64,000 nucleotides of DNA from Amoebidium appalachense. Lineage: Eukaryota > Ichthyosporea. The notes under the pieces were generated by a model. The model searched no databases. It worked only from the letters and a program-made list of their open reading frames with translations, and was not told where the DNA came from. Shown here in pieces: positions 13,547-40,450 of this stretch. Position 1 is the first letter of the stretch. The number at the start of each line of letters is the position of its first letter. The position numbers and the translations under genes are program-made. The stretch covers positions 16,368,001 through 16,432,000 of the forward strand of contig CAVNZM010000002.1 of NCBI GenBank assembly GCA_963693365.1, in the 5' to 3' direction.

Positions 13547-13552
13547 CACACA
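13297..13552. repeat. (CA)n microsatellite
   Basis: About 250 bp of CA dinucleotide with a short interrupted centre (TGGCACACGCACGC). It directly follows the 3' region of the membrane protein pseudogene. Confidence 0.95.
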
Positions 13553-13559
13553 CAGGGAT

Positions 13560-20200
<6,641 letters not shown>

Positions 20201-20848
20201 CTACTCTACAGTTGTTTCCTCTGCCGGCAACAGGACATTGGGTACGATGCACTGGGTCAGGTTTGCGGTGGCATGGGTGCTGGCAGGGCCGCAGGAGCCG
20301 GGGTAGTCGGCGGTGTTGAACCACGTGACGGCCAGCTTGTAGCCCGTCACCGTGCGGTTGCTGTCGTGCGCCACAAACAGCCCCTCCACATACGCCCCCA
20401 CTCGCGCCTGGTCGCGGTCGTCCGAGTACGTCTGCGTGCCGTTGGGCAGCTGCTGCGACAGGTACAGGTCACGCGCATCGAGGCACTCGCCGTGCGTGTG
20501 GTTGCCGTTGACATAGCCGAGCCACGTGACGGCATTGCTGCAGAACGGGTTGGCGCCGGCCACGGGGGCAAAGGCCACGAGGTCAAAGACATACGTCACC
20601 GTGACGTCGCTGCCGTGTGCGGCATTGACCGTGGCGTAGGCGACCGTGTCGTTGCCCGGCAGCACACGCAGTGTCTCGGTGGCTGCCGTGACGGGGTTCA
20701 GCACCGACACGTCCATGTAGCGCAGAGTGTAGCCCTGGCTCAGCGTGCAGTCGCCAACGTCGCGGCCGTTGTACGTCTGCACGGGAAGTCCGGCCACGCA
20801 GGCGGCCTGCAGGGAGACAGTCAGTGCGGCGATAGTCTTGAGGGCCAT
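20201..20848 (-). CDS. Secreted glycoprotein, copy 2 (uncharacterised family)
   Basis: 215 codons with no intron, near-identical to the protein at 7742-8389. Substitutions are scattered and mostly conservative. The signal peptide, all five mature cysteines and all five N-glycosylation sequons are retained, which suggests that both copies stayed under protein-level selection. The reverse strand has TATAAATA at 20980-20987, about 132 bp upstream of the ATG. Unlike copy 1, this promoter has no MITE. It was probably secreted through the ER; no function is recognised. Confidence 0.82.
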   Translation of the reverse strand: MALKTIAALTVSLQAACVAGLPVQTYNGRDVGDCTLSQGYTLRYMDVSVLNPVTAATETLRVLPGNDTVAYATVNAAHGSDVTVTYVFDLVAFAPVAGANPFCSNAVTWLGYVNGNHTHGECLDARDLYLSQQLPNGTQTYSDDRDQARVGAYVEGLFVAHDSNRTVTGYKLAVTWFNTADYPGSCGPASTHATANLTQCIVPNVLLPAEETTVE

Positions 20849-20979
20849 GTTGTTGCTTAGAAAGCTCGAGCTTTAGTGATTGATGTTTGAGCGTCTGGGG
20901 ATTGGTGACCTTGTGACAGACCTGGCGAATTTGCTGTTGCAGCTAGTGCTTGCTGTTTGACTGGCGGAAAGGAGCTTGC

Positions 20980-20987
20980 TATTTATA
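20980..20987 (-). promoter_or_regulatory. TATA box of the copy 2 secreted protein gene
   Basis: TATAAATA on the reverse strand, about 132 bp before the ATG at 20848. The leader between them contains CAGTCAAACAGCAAGCA, echoed in the orphan promoter near 9570. Confidence 0.6.
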
Positions 20988-21523
20988 CAGCTTCGAGGCG
21001 TTGAGCAACTTGAGCCTCGAAGGACAACTTGAGACGTGTTGAGAGTCGAGCGGCGTAAGTAAGCTCAACAGTACGAATCAGAAGTACTGATTATGAACGT
21101 TGGGGTACTTCCTGGGCTCCAATCAGCAAGCATCAGATTCTAGAATTATCGCCCGCTGTTTTTATTTACTTATTTCCTTACTGATTTGCGTAAGCGTGGT
21201 CGATTATTTCGTATAAAGGTAACATCCAGAATTTTTTGCATTTCAAGTGTTGATTTCGCTTCCTAATAATCCCAACACAGGTAAAGGCTCCGCATTTCTT
21301 AAACATCAGAGGACCCAAATGGACGCATTCCTGTGATCATTCCAAACAAACAACAAAAGATGACGACGTTCACACGTGCTAATTCACACGTTGGAATATA
21401 CATTCACATGACACGGCACCCACAGGCCCTACTTAAACCCAACCACCCACGCACACACCAACTTTTCACACTTTTGTTACAGCCTTCCGCCTTACTCTTC
21501 CATCTTGATCATTCGATGAATTC

Positions 21524-21972
21524 ATGATAACGGCCGACCCGTCATCCGAGCCGGAAACTGCAACTGATTCGTTTTACGGCACCCTGTTTAAACGTAACCC
21601 GACCTGTACGGCCACGAATCTGGGGCATGCGCCCCCTCCTGTTTTTGTTCCACCCGCCGACACACCACCACCCCCACACACGGCGTGGCTAGCGGGGCCG
21701 GCTGAGTTTGGGCTGAACTGGTGGCACACTTTACCGCAGATGCGGTATGGCAGTTAGTCTCCCGCTACTTGCCCCGCAAAGCGTGTGGGCCGGACGGCAT
21801 CCCTATGGCACTACTTGAGGTACTCATTCCACCCCGCCCCGAGAAAGACGAACAGCGTGGCCCGCCGCCACCCCTTGCGTGTATTCTTAGCGAATTGTTT
21901 GGCTGGTACCAGGCCGTGAAGGGTTTGAGCAAATCTGGTGAAAAAGGGGTAGTTCTGGTGCAAACAGGGTAA
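21524..21972 (+). pseudogene. Fragment of a LINE-type reverse transcriptase
   Basis: The frame starting at 21721 contains LPRKACGPDGIPMALLEVL, preceded by FTADAVW. This matches the start of non-LTR retrotransposon reverse transcriptases, where a (G)KAxGPDGIP(x)ELLK segment opens the fingers domain. The upstream frame (21524-21757) is offset, so there is a frameshift near 21720. Nothing of the palm domain (the xxDD motif) follows; the coding signal ends at about 21970. It is a dead 5'-and-3'-truncated remnant. Confidence 0.5.
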
Positions 21973-21974
21973 AA

Positions 21975-22580
21975 CGCACCCGAAAGCACCGGATTTCACC
22001 CCTGAGCGCACAGGAATGCGCGCGGCGCCATCAGAACGGAAGCACCACTGGTTGTATTGCTTTTTATTGCGCGCCGATTGGTTGCCTGCAGAAGGTAAAT
22101 CTGGTGCTTTTGCGGCGGCCTTCCTATTGGTGGAGCCGGCACCGTTCTCGTGGACGCGTGACCCATTATGCATGATGACGTAGCCATTTATTTTTGGAGG
22201 CGTCGCACTACGAGGCCCCCCGTCCCGGCTGCTGGACATGCACAGCATGCCGACAGCCAAAATTTTCGAAGTCCTCACCACCCGAGGTCTAATTACAGCT
22301 TCTAAGTCATTACTTTTGTACATTTTTTCAAGGTTACCACTCAACCACAAGCATACAGTAAAACTGCCCTCACAGTTAACTGTCATCACACCAAGGCCGG
22401 TAGGCAGCAAACTTATGATAAAAGAATCTGAAAAGTCTAACAGCTTACTTACCGAGTTCGGCTTGCCGTGGGTACCCGTAGTCCACAGTTGACCTTGATG
22501 TAGCCGTTGGCAAACAACGGTAACTGAAGCAGTGTTGAAAAGCTGAGCTGACTGTGCAGATGACCTTTGGCAACACCTGC
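21975..22580. other. Unassigned intergenic sequence
   Basis: Normal-complexity DNA with several CCAAT-type words (GATTGG near 22056, ATTGGTGG near 22124) and no supported gene. It ends at a (GT)n microsatellite (22583-22640). Confidence 0.4.
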
Positions 22581-22581
22581 C

Positions 22582-22640
<59 letters not shown>

Positions 22641-22787
22641 TGTGTATGTGTGTGTGGGAGCGCGTGGATGTTGTGTTTGTGTGTCACGTGTGTGTGCTGG
22701 TGCATGTGTGTTTGTGTGTGCCCGTAGGGCCTTGGAAAAAACATCGTTGTATGAGAAAGGTGTTCTGTACACGATTTTCATGGGAAA

Positions 22788-23508
22788 ATGAATTTCTGTT
22801 TCATCATCACCGCATTGGACGGATTAAACTGTGGGCTGATAAAATCAAACGTGCCACCCGTACATCTTAAGCCAACCGGACTGGACGTTTGGGACCGGAT
22901 CATTGCTGCCTTAAAGCACCGCGAGAAGCATACAGCAAATATCCGGGCCATTGCTCATCGTCTGGCACGGGTGTGGAAGGTAACACGATTCAGGATTTGG
23001 GACATAAATTCAACGGACAAGTTGTTTGACGCGCTTCAATGTGACATTAGCGGTTCGGATTACCTCACGGGTGTCCCGCTGGATGGGTCTAGCCGTCCGC
23101 TATTCCGAGACAACGTGGTACCCCCTTGTCACCCCTCACGTGACAATCATAACCGCTACATGCGTTAAATGCACTGGCGTGTCTACGCGTGTGTTGTGTT
23201 CCATCGATGCCGAGCTTCGCACCCGACGTCGCCGTGAAAGGATGGACCACAAGGAGATTTACATTGTCAATCCCATAGAAAACATAGCGGGTACCCATTT
23301 CTTCGATGGCGACTGCACTGAATATGGCAGGGAATTTCAAAGCCCAACCTCGGTTTGCACAACGTGCAATTCCAAGGGCACGGTGCGGGGCAACGTTTTA
23401 ATACTTCCTAGAATTCTCTTCGTCCACATCATTTATGTGACAAGGCTAAAACATACAAAATATATATGCTGTCCGCCGGCGGGGGCCCCGGGGTTTTATT
23501 CCATGTGA
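22788..23508 (+). pseudogene. Unidentified protein remnant in two frames, with a CxxC motif
   Basis: A first frame (22788-23168) and a second frame (to 23508) both look coding by composition and overlap near 23030-23170, which suggests one protein broken by a frameshift. The second part has TCVKC, then a charged stretch, then SVCTTCNS followed by a LILPRILFVHI segment. A Cys pair before a hydrophobic LPR-I-HI strand is reminiscent of ubiquitin-specific protease-like domains found in some large transposon proteins. That is a weak resemblance, not an identification. I see no start, stop or exon signals that would make it an intact gene. Confidence 0.35.
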
Positions 23509-23639
23509 GCGGTACTTAGTCTATGTAAACCCAATTTAACATTGTGATGTAAGAATAATTAAGAATACAAGATGATTACGACTATATTATAATGGTGCCA
23601 TGGCTTCTGTAAGGTAAATGCAATGGCGATAAATACATA

Positions 23640-23969
23640 CAAACCACATGATACTACACCATTTGCAACGAGTTGGTAAAATCCTGCTATCAGTGGCCAT
23701 GATTTCTTTTCGACCAACACAAAAAAGCAACAAGCTCAGGACACTATAATGATTATACCACAAACCCCCCCCCCCCCCTCCCCCCCCCCCCCCCCCCCCC
23801 CTGGTCCCCCCCGAATACATCATTTGCACCAAGATGATAAAGAACTGGTAACAGTAGACATGATCTTTTTCCCAAAACATGTCATAAGCTAAGGTCACGA
23901 CAATGATTGTTTATACCCCCCTCCTCCTCCCCCCTCCCCCCCTCCCCCCCCCCCCCCCCCCCCCCCCCC
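23640..23969 (+). repeat. Two degenerate ~150-bp repeats, each ending in a C tract
   Basis: About 23660-23795 and 23820-23969 align loosely. Both run from a TTTGCAACGAG/TTTGCACCAAG start, through AGTGGCCATGAT/AGTAGACATGAT and ACACTATAATGATTATAC/ACGACAATGATTGTTTATAC, into a long C run. They differ from the intronic family described separately but share the C-tract end. Confidence 0.5.
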
Positions 23970-24183
23970 GGGCGCGCACACACTATGTTTCTCCCACCAC
24001 GTCATACAAACCCTCTGACCCCCCTGTCACCTAGGGTAGTAGGGGGGGGGGGGGGGGGGGGGGGGGGAGGGGGGGGCATTTTGGCCTGCCCGATACTCAC
24101 CCTAGACCAGTCCCTGGATTTTAATTAGAGATGACAACACTTTGGCCTGGACGACACTTTGGCCTGCAACACCCCCCCCCCCC

Positions 24184-24185
24184 AA

Positions 24186-24268
<83 letters not shown>
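24184..24268. repeat. (ACGC)n microsatellite
   Basis: About 21 uninterrupted ACGC units directly after a short C run. Confidence 0.95.
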
Positions 24269-24269
24269 C

Positions 24270-25307
24270 CCTTGCCAACTGATAACCTCCCTGCTGTCTA
24301 CCTTGGGGTGATGTTTTACCTTTTTTGGCTAGCTCATACCGCCTTGTAAACCGCAGAGGTTCGAGGAAAAAAACAATTGTGGTAAACGTTGTGCAATGGC
24401 TGGAATAATGGTGCCCCCGGGGGGGGGGGGGGGGGGCAACAGGCCCTGGGGACATTGCAAAGAGCATCCATGATTGGCTTAACAGGCTTCATGGAGGGTA
24501 GATGGCTACGGACAGGTTGAAAGCATCGTCTGAACGAGTTTTTTCACCAAGAGGCCTGCATTTACCCTCCCAACACAAACGCAAACCACCACGCTTCATA
24601 TCCGGCTGTTTTTAAATTCAATTTCAGAAAATTAGCTATCGCAGGGTTTGGAATTCCTAACCAGATAAGATGACTGGTTGGCTTCCCAGGTATATTATAA
24701 CTGCACCTGCAAAACCAATCAGGTTCTTTTAATCAGATAACCATATTAATGACAGAAGAAAGTATGTGTTGTGCACAGCACACTCAAACTGTACATAGTA
24801 TTACGCTATAGATAGATACCACACTGCACATGTAAACACTGTCAACTAGTCCGGCGTGGCCTCGATATTGAGTTGGGATATACGATATATCTCATTTTTA
24901 CTTATTAATTTACGCAAACAGTTCAGGTAATTTCCCATCACATCAGGTTTTCCCGAGCTCATCCCTCGTTTAGCCCTGTAACTGTTGTGTTAAGTTTCTC
25001 CCGAAGTGACATAATCATACACAGAATTCCAAAGCTAAAACCGTGTGTATGGAAAAACAACAAAACACCCATCCGCTGGGCATATCAGACAACTACTATA
25101 GACAGCGATATAGACACCAGACTTTTAAAGTCATCACGTTTTGCCAACGTTCGATTCTTTTCCACCAAAGCTAAACCGTGTGTAGTGAAAAACAACATAC
25201 ACCCATACCTTGGCATATCAGACAACTACTATAGACAGCGACATACAGACCAGACTTTTTAGATCATCTGTTTCTACACACGTTCGATTTTTTAATATCA
25301 CAGACAC
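24270..25307. other. Intergenic region downstream of the aldo/keto reductase, with a tandem duplication
   Basis: Two copies of a ~136-bp unit start at 25031 and 25167 (AAAGCTAAA, then CCGTGTGTA, then GGCATATCAGACAACTACT, then CGTTCGATT). The rest is unique sequence with no supported gene. Confidence 0.6.
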
Positions 25308-25883
25308 CTACTGCTGATAGGCCTCGTGGAAGGTGCTCCTGTTCCCCTCATACCTATCACCCGCAATCTGTTCCCACGGCACAGCAGCCTCAATCTCAGC
25401 AAGATCTTCGGCCGTCAGCAAATCAGAAAGGGCCGCGGCTGCCGCATTTTCAGCCAGGCGGGCGGGGTTTTTCGTGCCCGGAATGGGAACGACATCTTTG
25501 CCCCGGCTGTGCACCCAGGCAAGGGCAAGCTGGGCCGTAGTGACGTTCTTCCTGTTGGGGTTTCGCCATAATTACTATTTATTCTCATTTAGTTCTAGTT
25601 TGGCCATAATCAATTTATTCTCATTTAGTTCTAGTTTGGCCATAATCAATATTTATTCTGATTCAGTTCTAGTTTGGCCATAATTAATATTTATTCTCAT
25701 TTAGTTCTAGTTTGGCCATAATTAATGTTTATTCTGATTTAGTTCTAGTTTGGCCATAATCAAAATCTATTCTCATTTAGTTCTAGTGATGTGGTTTTAT
25801 TTGGCTCGAGATTTCATTTGTGGCAGGGTAGCAGCGGTAGAGTGAAGCCTCTTAGTGTGTGCACAAGTGTGTACAATCTTTTT

Positions 25884-25947
<64 letters not shown>

Positions 25948-26774
25948 GGGGGATTGGTGTGTTGGAATAGGGATACTCGGTATGTTGGGCTGTCGTGTAG
26001 GGGAGGCCTGGGGGTTATGGTGGTGATGTTCTGCGTGGTGTGCGCTGTGCGTGTGTGTATGTGTGTATGTGTGCTTGCACCAGGTGCATTACCCTTTAGA
26101 TGACATAGCACTTACTTTACTGTGACCATCCAAAATGACACTTTCCCGTGTGTGTGCCTTGTGTGCTACGGTGTGTGTGTGTGTGTACATGTCTGTACCT
26201 GTGTGTTTCGCATATTTGTGCATGTGCATGTGCCCACATTTATGTGTATGTGCCACGTCGTTTGTGTATGTCTACCACGACCTATTGGTGTGCAATTCTG
26301 TTGGTGTTACGGTTTCTATACAGAATCTCTCTCTAATTGCTGCTAATTTTGCTGCTGCTGGTGGTGGTAGTGGTGGCCGGGTTTCCTCTTTTTGTGTGTG
26401 TGCGTGTGTGTGTTGGGGAGGGGGGGGAAGGGGTGGGGGTTTGAATGCGTCAAAAAGTACGAAGTACACAAGAACAAACGGATAACACGATGCAGAATGC
26501 AAGCCATACATAAAGAGTATGCATAATAAGCAGAGCCCATCCTCAGGGGGGGCCCACGTCATCCACAGTACCCGAGTTTCGACCTATTCACCTCGTTAAC
26601 GAAACCCAACTCAGATACTGTTTCACTTGAACATGGGTAGGTCACCCGTCTTGATCAGAGACGAGCAGGGTTGCTTATGCAGGCAAGGGCAGTGAGAAAG
26701 GCCGGGGGTTAAAGTTGCAGCAGTAAGCAGAAGCAAGAAAAATATAGATAGGAACTTAGGGGGATGTGTGTGTG

Positions 26775-26811
<37 letters not shown>

Positions 26812-27419
26812 GGGCTCCAAACCTTTTTGCAATTGCAGCCAGATCATGAACGAATTTCATGTTCTTTGCAAAGTTCTCGGCGGTAAACCGCGGATTGTTC
26901 CGCCTCCAATCATTGGCCGGTAGGTCATCGAGGGAGCTAAATGCTGCGGCCAGCATGCCCCGGCCAAGGGGGGAGTATGCCACAATGCCAATGCCTAGTT
27001 CCCTGCAGGTGGTGGGTGGATTAGCAGTGTGGGCAGGACGAGCATAGATGCTACTGTGTGCATGCGATAGAGAGGAGGGAGTAAAGGGGGGGGGGGGGGG
27101 GGGAGGGGGGAGGGGGGGGGAGGGGGTTTGAATGTGTTTCAGAGCATGAAGTACACTTTCATGATGGACAACCACAACGCAAGATAATTATACATGCAAA
27201 ACGCACATCATAAGTATATCCCATCCTAGGAGGAGGAGGAGGAGAGGGGTAGGGGGGAGGGGGGAGGGGGGGGGAGGGGAGGGGGCGGGGATGAAGTAGC
27301 CAGGGAGGTCCCGTTCCCTTTTTGGCTGAGGCTTAGGACAGAACTTGGTGTAGAATGATGGTGAGGTCGGAGGGCAACGGGGTTAGGTATTTCAATGGTT
27401 CGGCACAGGAAGGGGAAGA

Positions 27420-27461
<42 letters not shown>

Positions 27462-28496
27462 ATATTCAGGCACTACAAAAGACAAAGCAGATAGTTTGCA
27501 TGAATTTAGCCAACCCTGAATGAGCGGGCACACATGACGAATAACTTATCCGATGCATGAATGTATTTCTCGAACAGAGCTTTGCAGGGTAGCTCATGCA
27601 ACTTGACACGTGTGTTACTGTCCTCAAGGCGTGTGAACAGGTTCCAGTGTTTGTGGGTGTGTGCACCCAAGCACGAGCGTGTGGTGCAATGTTTGTCCCG
27701 TGCTACGTTGGTGTATGGTGTGGAGAGAGTATGAGCGGCCGGGAGAGAGGGGGGGGGGGGGGGGGGGGAGGTGTGTGTGTGTGGAGGAGGGGGGGGGAGG
27801 GCTCATTTTCAGTACCTGGCGGTAGGAACGACGTCCTTCTCCAAGTCACGTGACCACAGGGACCATTCCATCTGGATGGCTGTGATTGGATGGATGGCAT
27901 GGGCCCTGCGCAGATTGGTGGCACTGACCTCCGACAGGCCAATGTACTTGATCTTGCCTGGAGGGGGTTGATGTGAAAGTTAACAATATATATATAGAGC
28001 CAAATAATATGCCAAAAAAGCAGGGGGAAAATAGAAAGAAAGGAAAGAAGGAGGGAAGAAGAAAAGGACGGAGGGGGTGTGTTTTTGGTGGTTGGCCGGG
28101 GGGGGGGGGGGGGGGGGGGGGGGGGAGGACAGGAAAAAGAGGGAAAAAGGGGAGGGGGGGGAGAGGAAGAGAGCACCTGGCAGAGACTCTTAGGAAAAGG
28201 GAATCGAGACTATACTCAAAGCCTTGGGGAGAGAGAGGGGAGGGAGGGAGAATATAGACGAGTAAATAAGACGGGGGGAGGAGGCACGGGTGGGGAGAGG
28301 TGGTAAGAATCCACAGTTCAGTTAAGTGAAACAGCTAACGCGTAACTGGGCACACGAACACATGCAAAGGCTCCACGATCAGCTATGTGCAGCAACAACC
28401 ATACGTGCGTAGCATACACAGCACTCCCAGAGTGGCCCACAGATTCTCGCTATCAAACATAGACCAGACTCCTCCCCCCCCCCCTCCCCCCTCCTC

Positions 28497-28539
<43 letters not shown>

Positions 28540-29791
28540 ACCACCTACCACAAATTCAGCGACGCCCACTCTCTGCCTCCTTTCCCAAACCAATCTGTTT
28601 CTATAGAGCTTCCCACACATAGACACCCACACATGCTTTAGTCTTGTACACACACTCTCTCTTCTCTCTCAGGCCTCGAGGGTTGCTCGGTGAGCATAAA
28701 GTGTATGTGAGCTTGTGCGCGGACACACACACACAGAGGGAGGGAGGGAGGGACAACACATACGAATTGATGAGAAAGAGAGACAAAGAGAGAGAGACAA
28801 AGAACTTCAACCCCCCTCTTCCCCCCCCCCCCCCCCCTCCCCCCCAACCTCCCTCTCCCCTCCTCCCACCCTCCCCCCCTTTCCCCCCCCCCCCCCCCCC
28901 CCCACACACACACACCTTCCTCCACCAGCTTCTTCAGCTCCCTCATAGTCTCCTCGATGGGGACCTTCGGGTCCACCCTATGCTGGTAGTACAAATCAAT
29001 GCACTCGATGCCAAGAGCACGCAGTGAATCCTCGCAGGACCGGCGCACATTCTCAGGGGAAGAATCCAGTGCCATGGCGCCATTGCGGAACTCGATGCCA
29101 AACTTTGTGGCAATGATGAATTGGTCACGACGGCCAGCGATCGCACGCCCCACGAGCTCTTCGTTGCGTTCTCCCTTGAAATTGCTGCAGAAATGATGAG
29201 TATTGTGTATGTGTACAAATCATCAGATGACGCACAAAGAGTGTTAGTTTATGTAGGCGCGAAGGTGTGTGATAGAGCCTTTCGTTTGCATGTTGTGTGC
29301 AGCGCTCTGTGGGAGGCATAAGGAGTGGCAGGGGAAAGTATGGTGAGGGAGAGTTGGTGGGTTACCTTGTATTTTCAATTACCTTTGCAAGCAACAACTT
29401 TACCAGCTCGCTATTTACATGACATCTGGAAGCTAGATGGGCGGAAAAACGGAGTGCGTTAGAGGCACGAGGAAGGGGCGAGAATGTTGGTTAGGGGAAG
29501 GAGGGATGGTGGGCATAGGTCAGAGCAGCTAAATGACCGTGAGATGATTCTGAGGCTATGACTGGGGAACAATTTGTGTTGTTGAGGCGGGTGCACCTAC
29601 CGGTAGAGGTACGCCGTGTCCAAGAAGTTTATCCCCAACTCCAGCGCCTTGTCGAAAGTGGCCAAGGACACCTCCTCATGTTCCTTCTGTGACTCCACAT
29701 AGGCCGCAGTCATCCCCATGCACCCCAATCCTTGGCGTGACACCACCAGACCCTGTGGCCCTAGGGGAACTTTCTCAATGTGGGCGGACAT
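25308..29791 (-). CDS. Aldo/keto reductase (AKR13-like), five exons
   Basis: Exons on -: 29601-29791, 28916-29184, 27816-27957, 26823-27002, 25308-25551. Joined, they give 1026 nt (341 residues). All introns are GT-AG and phases agree at each junction. It is probably a cytosolic NADPH-dependent reductase of aldehydes or ketones. The catalytic tetrad is visible: Asp and Tyr in FLDTAYLY, Lys in ATKFG, His in YYQHRVDP. The NADPH-binding end has VPIPGTK and later ENAAAAAL. The words GCMGM near the start and [10 protein letters not shown] place it near the AKR13/YakC-like group. It shares a ~750-bp divergent promoter region with the kinase gene. Introns carry long sense-strand C tracts, the 38-bp repeat array (intron 4) and intronic dispersed repeats. 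The substrate is not predictable. Confidence 0.92.
25568..25788. repeat. 36-38-bp tandem repeat, six copies
   Basis: Units of about 38 bp with the core TTTAGTTCTAGTTTGGCC preceded by ATAATCAAT and TTATTCT variants. The array lies in the last intron of the aldo/keto reductase gene, only about 20 bp upstream of the acceptor of the final exon. Confidence 0.9.
26441..26756 (-). repeat. Intronic dispersed repeat, full-length copy A
   Basis: This copy is 316 bp and lies in aldo/keto reductase intron 4. Read on - (the gene's sense strand) it ends with ...GACGCATTCAA and then a C-rich tract. The diagnostic core is CCTGAGGATGGGCTCTGC. It is almost identical to the copy at 62141-62456: three differences by eye and equal length. 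Confidence 0.85.
27128..27230 (-). repeat. Intronic dispersed repeat, degenerate partial copy
   Basis: It is related to copy A at its C-tract end (TTGAATGTG, AGCATGAAGTACAC, ATCCCATCCT on +) and lies in aldo/keto reductase intron 3, again in the gene's sense orientation and again abutting a G-rich tract on + (27087-27127). Confidence 0.6.
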
Positions 29792-29977
29792 GTTGGTCGT
29801 TTTGCGCAAAAATGACAAAAAAAAATGAGAGAAGAGACGTAGTAGAGAGGGTAACTGGCCTGAAAAGTTGCTTTTATACGTTTTACAACTGCATAAAGAG
29901 ACTGAGTGAGTGTGTGCGCACAGAGAAAGTTTGGTTCGCGGAATCGCGGTTCGGTTTGTTTGTTTTCTTGGACATTT

Positions 29978-30070
29978 GTGCAATAGCCTTTTCTGGAAAT
30001 TTTGTTCTGGTGCAATAACCTTTTCTGGAAATTTTGTCCTCTAAATTATCCAATCAGGTTGCTGCTTCGC
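29978..30070. promoter_or_regulatory. Upstream region of the aldo/keto reductase, with a 32-bp tandem repeat and CCAAT box
   Basis: Two 32-bp units start at 29978 and 30010 (GTGCAATAACC, then TTTTCTGGAAATTTTGT), followed by CCAATCAGG at about 30050. It lies 190-280 bp upstream of the aldo/keto reductase ATG, inside the divergent region shared with the kinase gene. TTCTGGAA is a heat-shock-element-like inverted TTC/GAA motif; its use here is inference. Confidence 0.45.
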
Positions 30071-30538
30071 ACATTCCGATACTGGCCTAGCTAGTTTCAT
30101 TCTCAAGGTCGATGACGTCAACAAGAAGCACATACAACTCATAATTTCCCAAAAAACATGCGTTTAGGTTGACCCAATGTAGACTTAGAGGGTCGCTCTG
30201 TGGCCGTGTGCGGACGACGTTCACTGACTGGATGGGGTGTCTGGCTGGCTTGATAGTTCTTGTGTTACCTAGGCCTACGGGCTTGCAAACGTCCTCTGGT
30301 TTTTGCATATGCATAGAATAGTAATAGGCGCTGCCTCTTCCCTTTAAACCACAACTGCTCTACAGCTTCCAAGACCGTCATAGAGCCTGCTTACCACCTT
30401 CGATCTCATCATTACCTCGCTCTGTGCCACCCAAAACTGCACAACACCTTCTCACAGCGTATGTTCTCTCCCTACCCACTGTCCAGCAAACCATGATAGC
30501 ACAACCCGCTGGGCTCTAAGACTCTTCAAGACTCTACC

Positions 30539-38873
<8,335 letters not shown>

Positions 38874-39627
38874 TTTGATTGGATGGTGTTGGCGTACTTC
38901 GGACATGAATTTTGATGGATGGAGAGATTTACGAGAATGTTTTGCCACGTTTTTTTTTCTTGGCTTGTGATTATGACATTGAATGATAATTTGTGTGTTG
39001 GCCTGCTAGACGCGACACGTATGGTTTGCACACTTACACTGTCGCTCCATTCACACTCAGACACATGCTTGGTTTTATAACGCTGCCTAACTCCCCCCCC
39101 CCCCCCCCCCCCCCCCCCCCCTTTTTTTTTTTTTTTTTTGTTCTCTGCCCCACGCAGGCTTATGTACCCACAACCGCACGACATGTACGCGCACCCCTTC
39201 TCACACATGAACCACCACTTTACCTACACATCCGCACAAACACATTCACAGCAAATCCCACAAATTTTTCCGTCGTAGAACATAGTGATGTGTTCGCACA
39301 CAGACACAATTTTGTGTTATCGTTGACGTTGAGCACACGTTACCGTGTTTGGAGGGCCCCGGAGAGTCTCAGAAGATGGGGGAGGCGGGGGACTAAATTG
39401 CGTTTACCGGTTTTTGGATTTCTGTTGTGCACGCTTGGGTTTATGACTGTACATATTTTTTGACGATTTTTGTAACGGATATCTCGACAGCAGCTGTGTC
39501 ACCTGGAGTGATGCCAAATATGCAATGGGTGCCCCGTGTGTGAACGTGTGTGTGTGTGGGTGTCCCCCGTGCATGTGTGACTGTGCGCCCATACCCATTC
39601 ACCTGTATGTGTGCATTTGTGTGTACC

Positions 39628-39661
<34 letters not shown>

Positions 39662-39764
39662 CGCGCGCGCGTGTGTGTTTGTGTGCGTTTGTGTATGTGT
39701 GTGTATGTGTGTGTGTATGTGCGTACTTGTGTGTGTGTTTGTGTGCGTGTCGCGCCAGGGCGGG

Positions 39765-39845
<81 letters not shown>

Positions 39846-40290
39846 ATGCCACAGTGCATAAAAAACAAAAGGAAGCTTGAGGAACAGATGGTCCATCAGG
39901 GGACCAGAAAAAATTTTCAACATAAAATCAAAGAAAGAAGCGCAAGCTCGATCATACGTCGACAGAAAAACTTGGCAGGCCTAGGGGTATTAGAGGTTCT
40001 ATAGCATTAATGAAATACATATTGTACAATAGCCAGGCTCCGGCTGTTATCAGTCAAACTCACTGAATTTTTTAAAGAAGCCTTTTCTTCCTTGCTGACG
40101 TTTGATGTTTTGCCGGTAGCCACCGCCCAGCGCCCGCAGAAACCTGCTTCTTCCACTACCCCCCGGCCCGGTAGTTTGTCAGCTGGTAGGGGCGCAAAGA
40201 AAGGGGGCAGCGGAGGGTTGGTTAATGTGGCCGCCCTGGCGGCAGGAGAGAGTGGACTCTTGGGCGACTGGAAAGGGCCCGATGCCGGAC
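38874..40290. other. Intergenic region downstream of the kinase
   Basis: Contains a C run followed by a T run (39092-39139), a GT/GC alternating block (39624-39680) and a 73-G tract (39769-39841). I see no gene. Confidence 0.6.
39769..39841. repeat. 73-nt G tract
   Basis: Uninterrupted G. Confidence 0.95.
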
Positions 40291-40298
40291 GGAGCACA

Positions 40299-40437
40299 GT
40301 CCAAGCATGCCCAGGGCATGGTGACGAGACCGTGCTATGGCCCAGGACACAGTCCAAGCAAGCGCATGTGACGAGACCGTGCTATGGCGCAGGACACAGT
40401 CCAAACATGCTCATGAGCATGTGACGAGACCGTGCCC
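40299..40437. repeat. ~50-bp tandem repeat, three copies
   Basis: Units start at 40299, 40352 and 40399 with GTCCAAGCA, then GACGAGACCGTGC. Unit length varies (53 and 47 bp) at an inner GC-rich part. Confidence 0.8.
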
Positions 40438-40450
40438 TAGGCCGCCACCA

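Noticed and set aside
26441-26756. Introner element (repeat that creates introns)
   Set aside because: The repeat edges do not coincide with donor or acceptor sites in any of the three genes; it sits inside larger introns.
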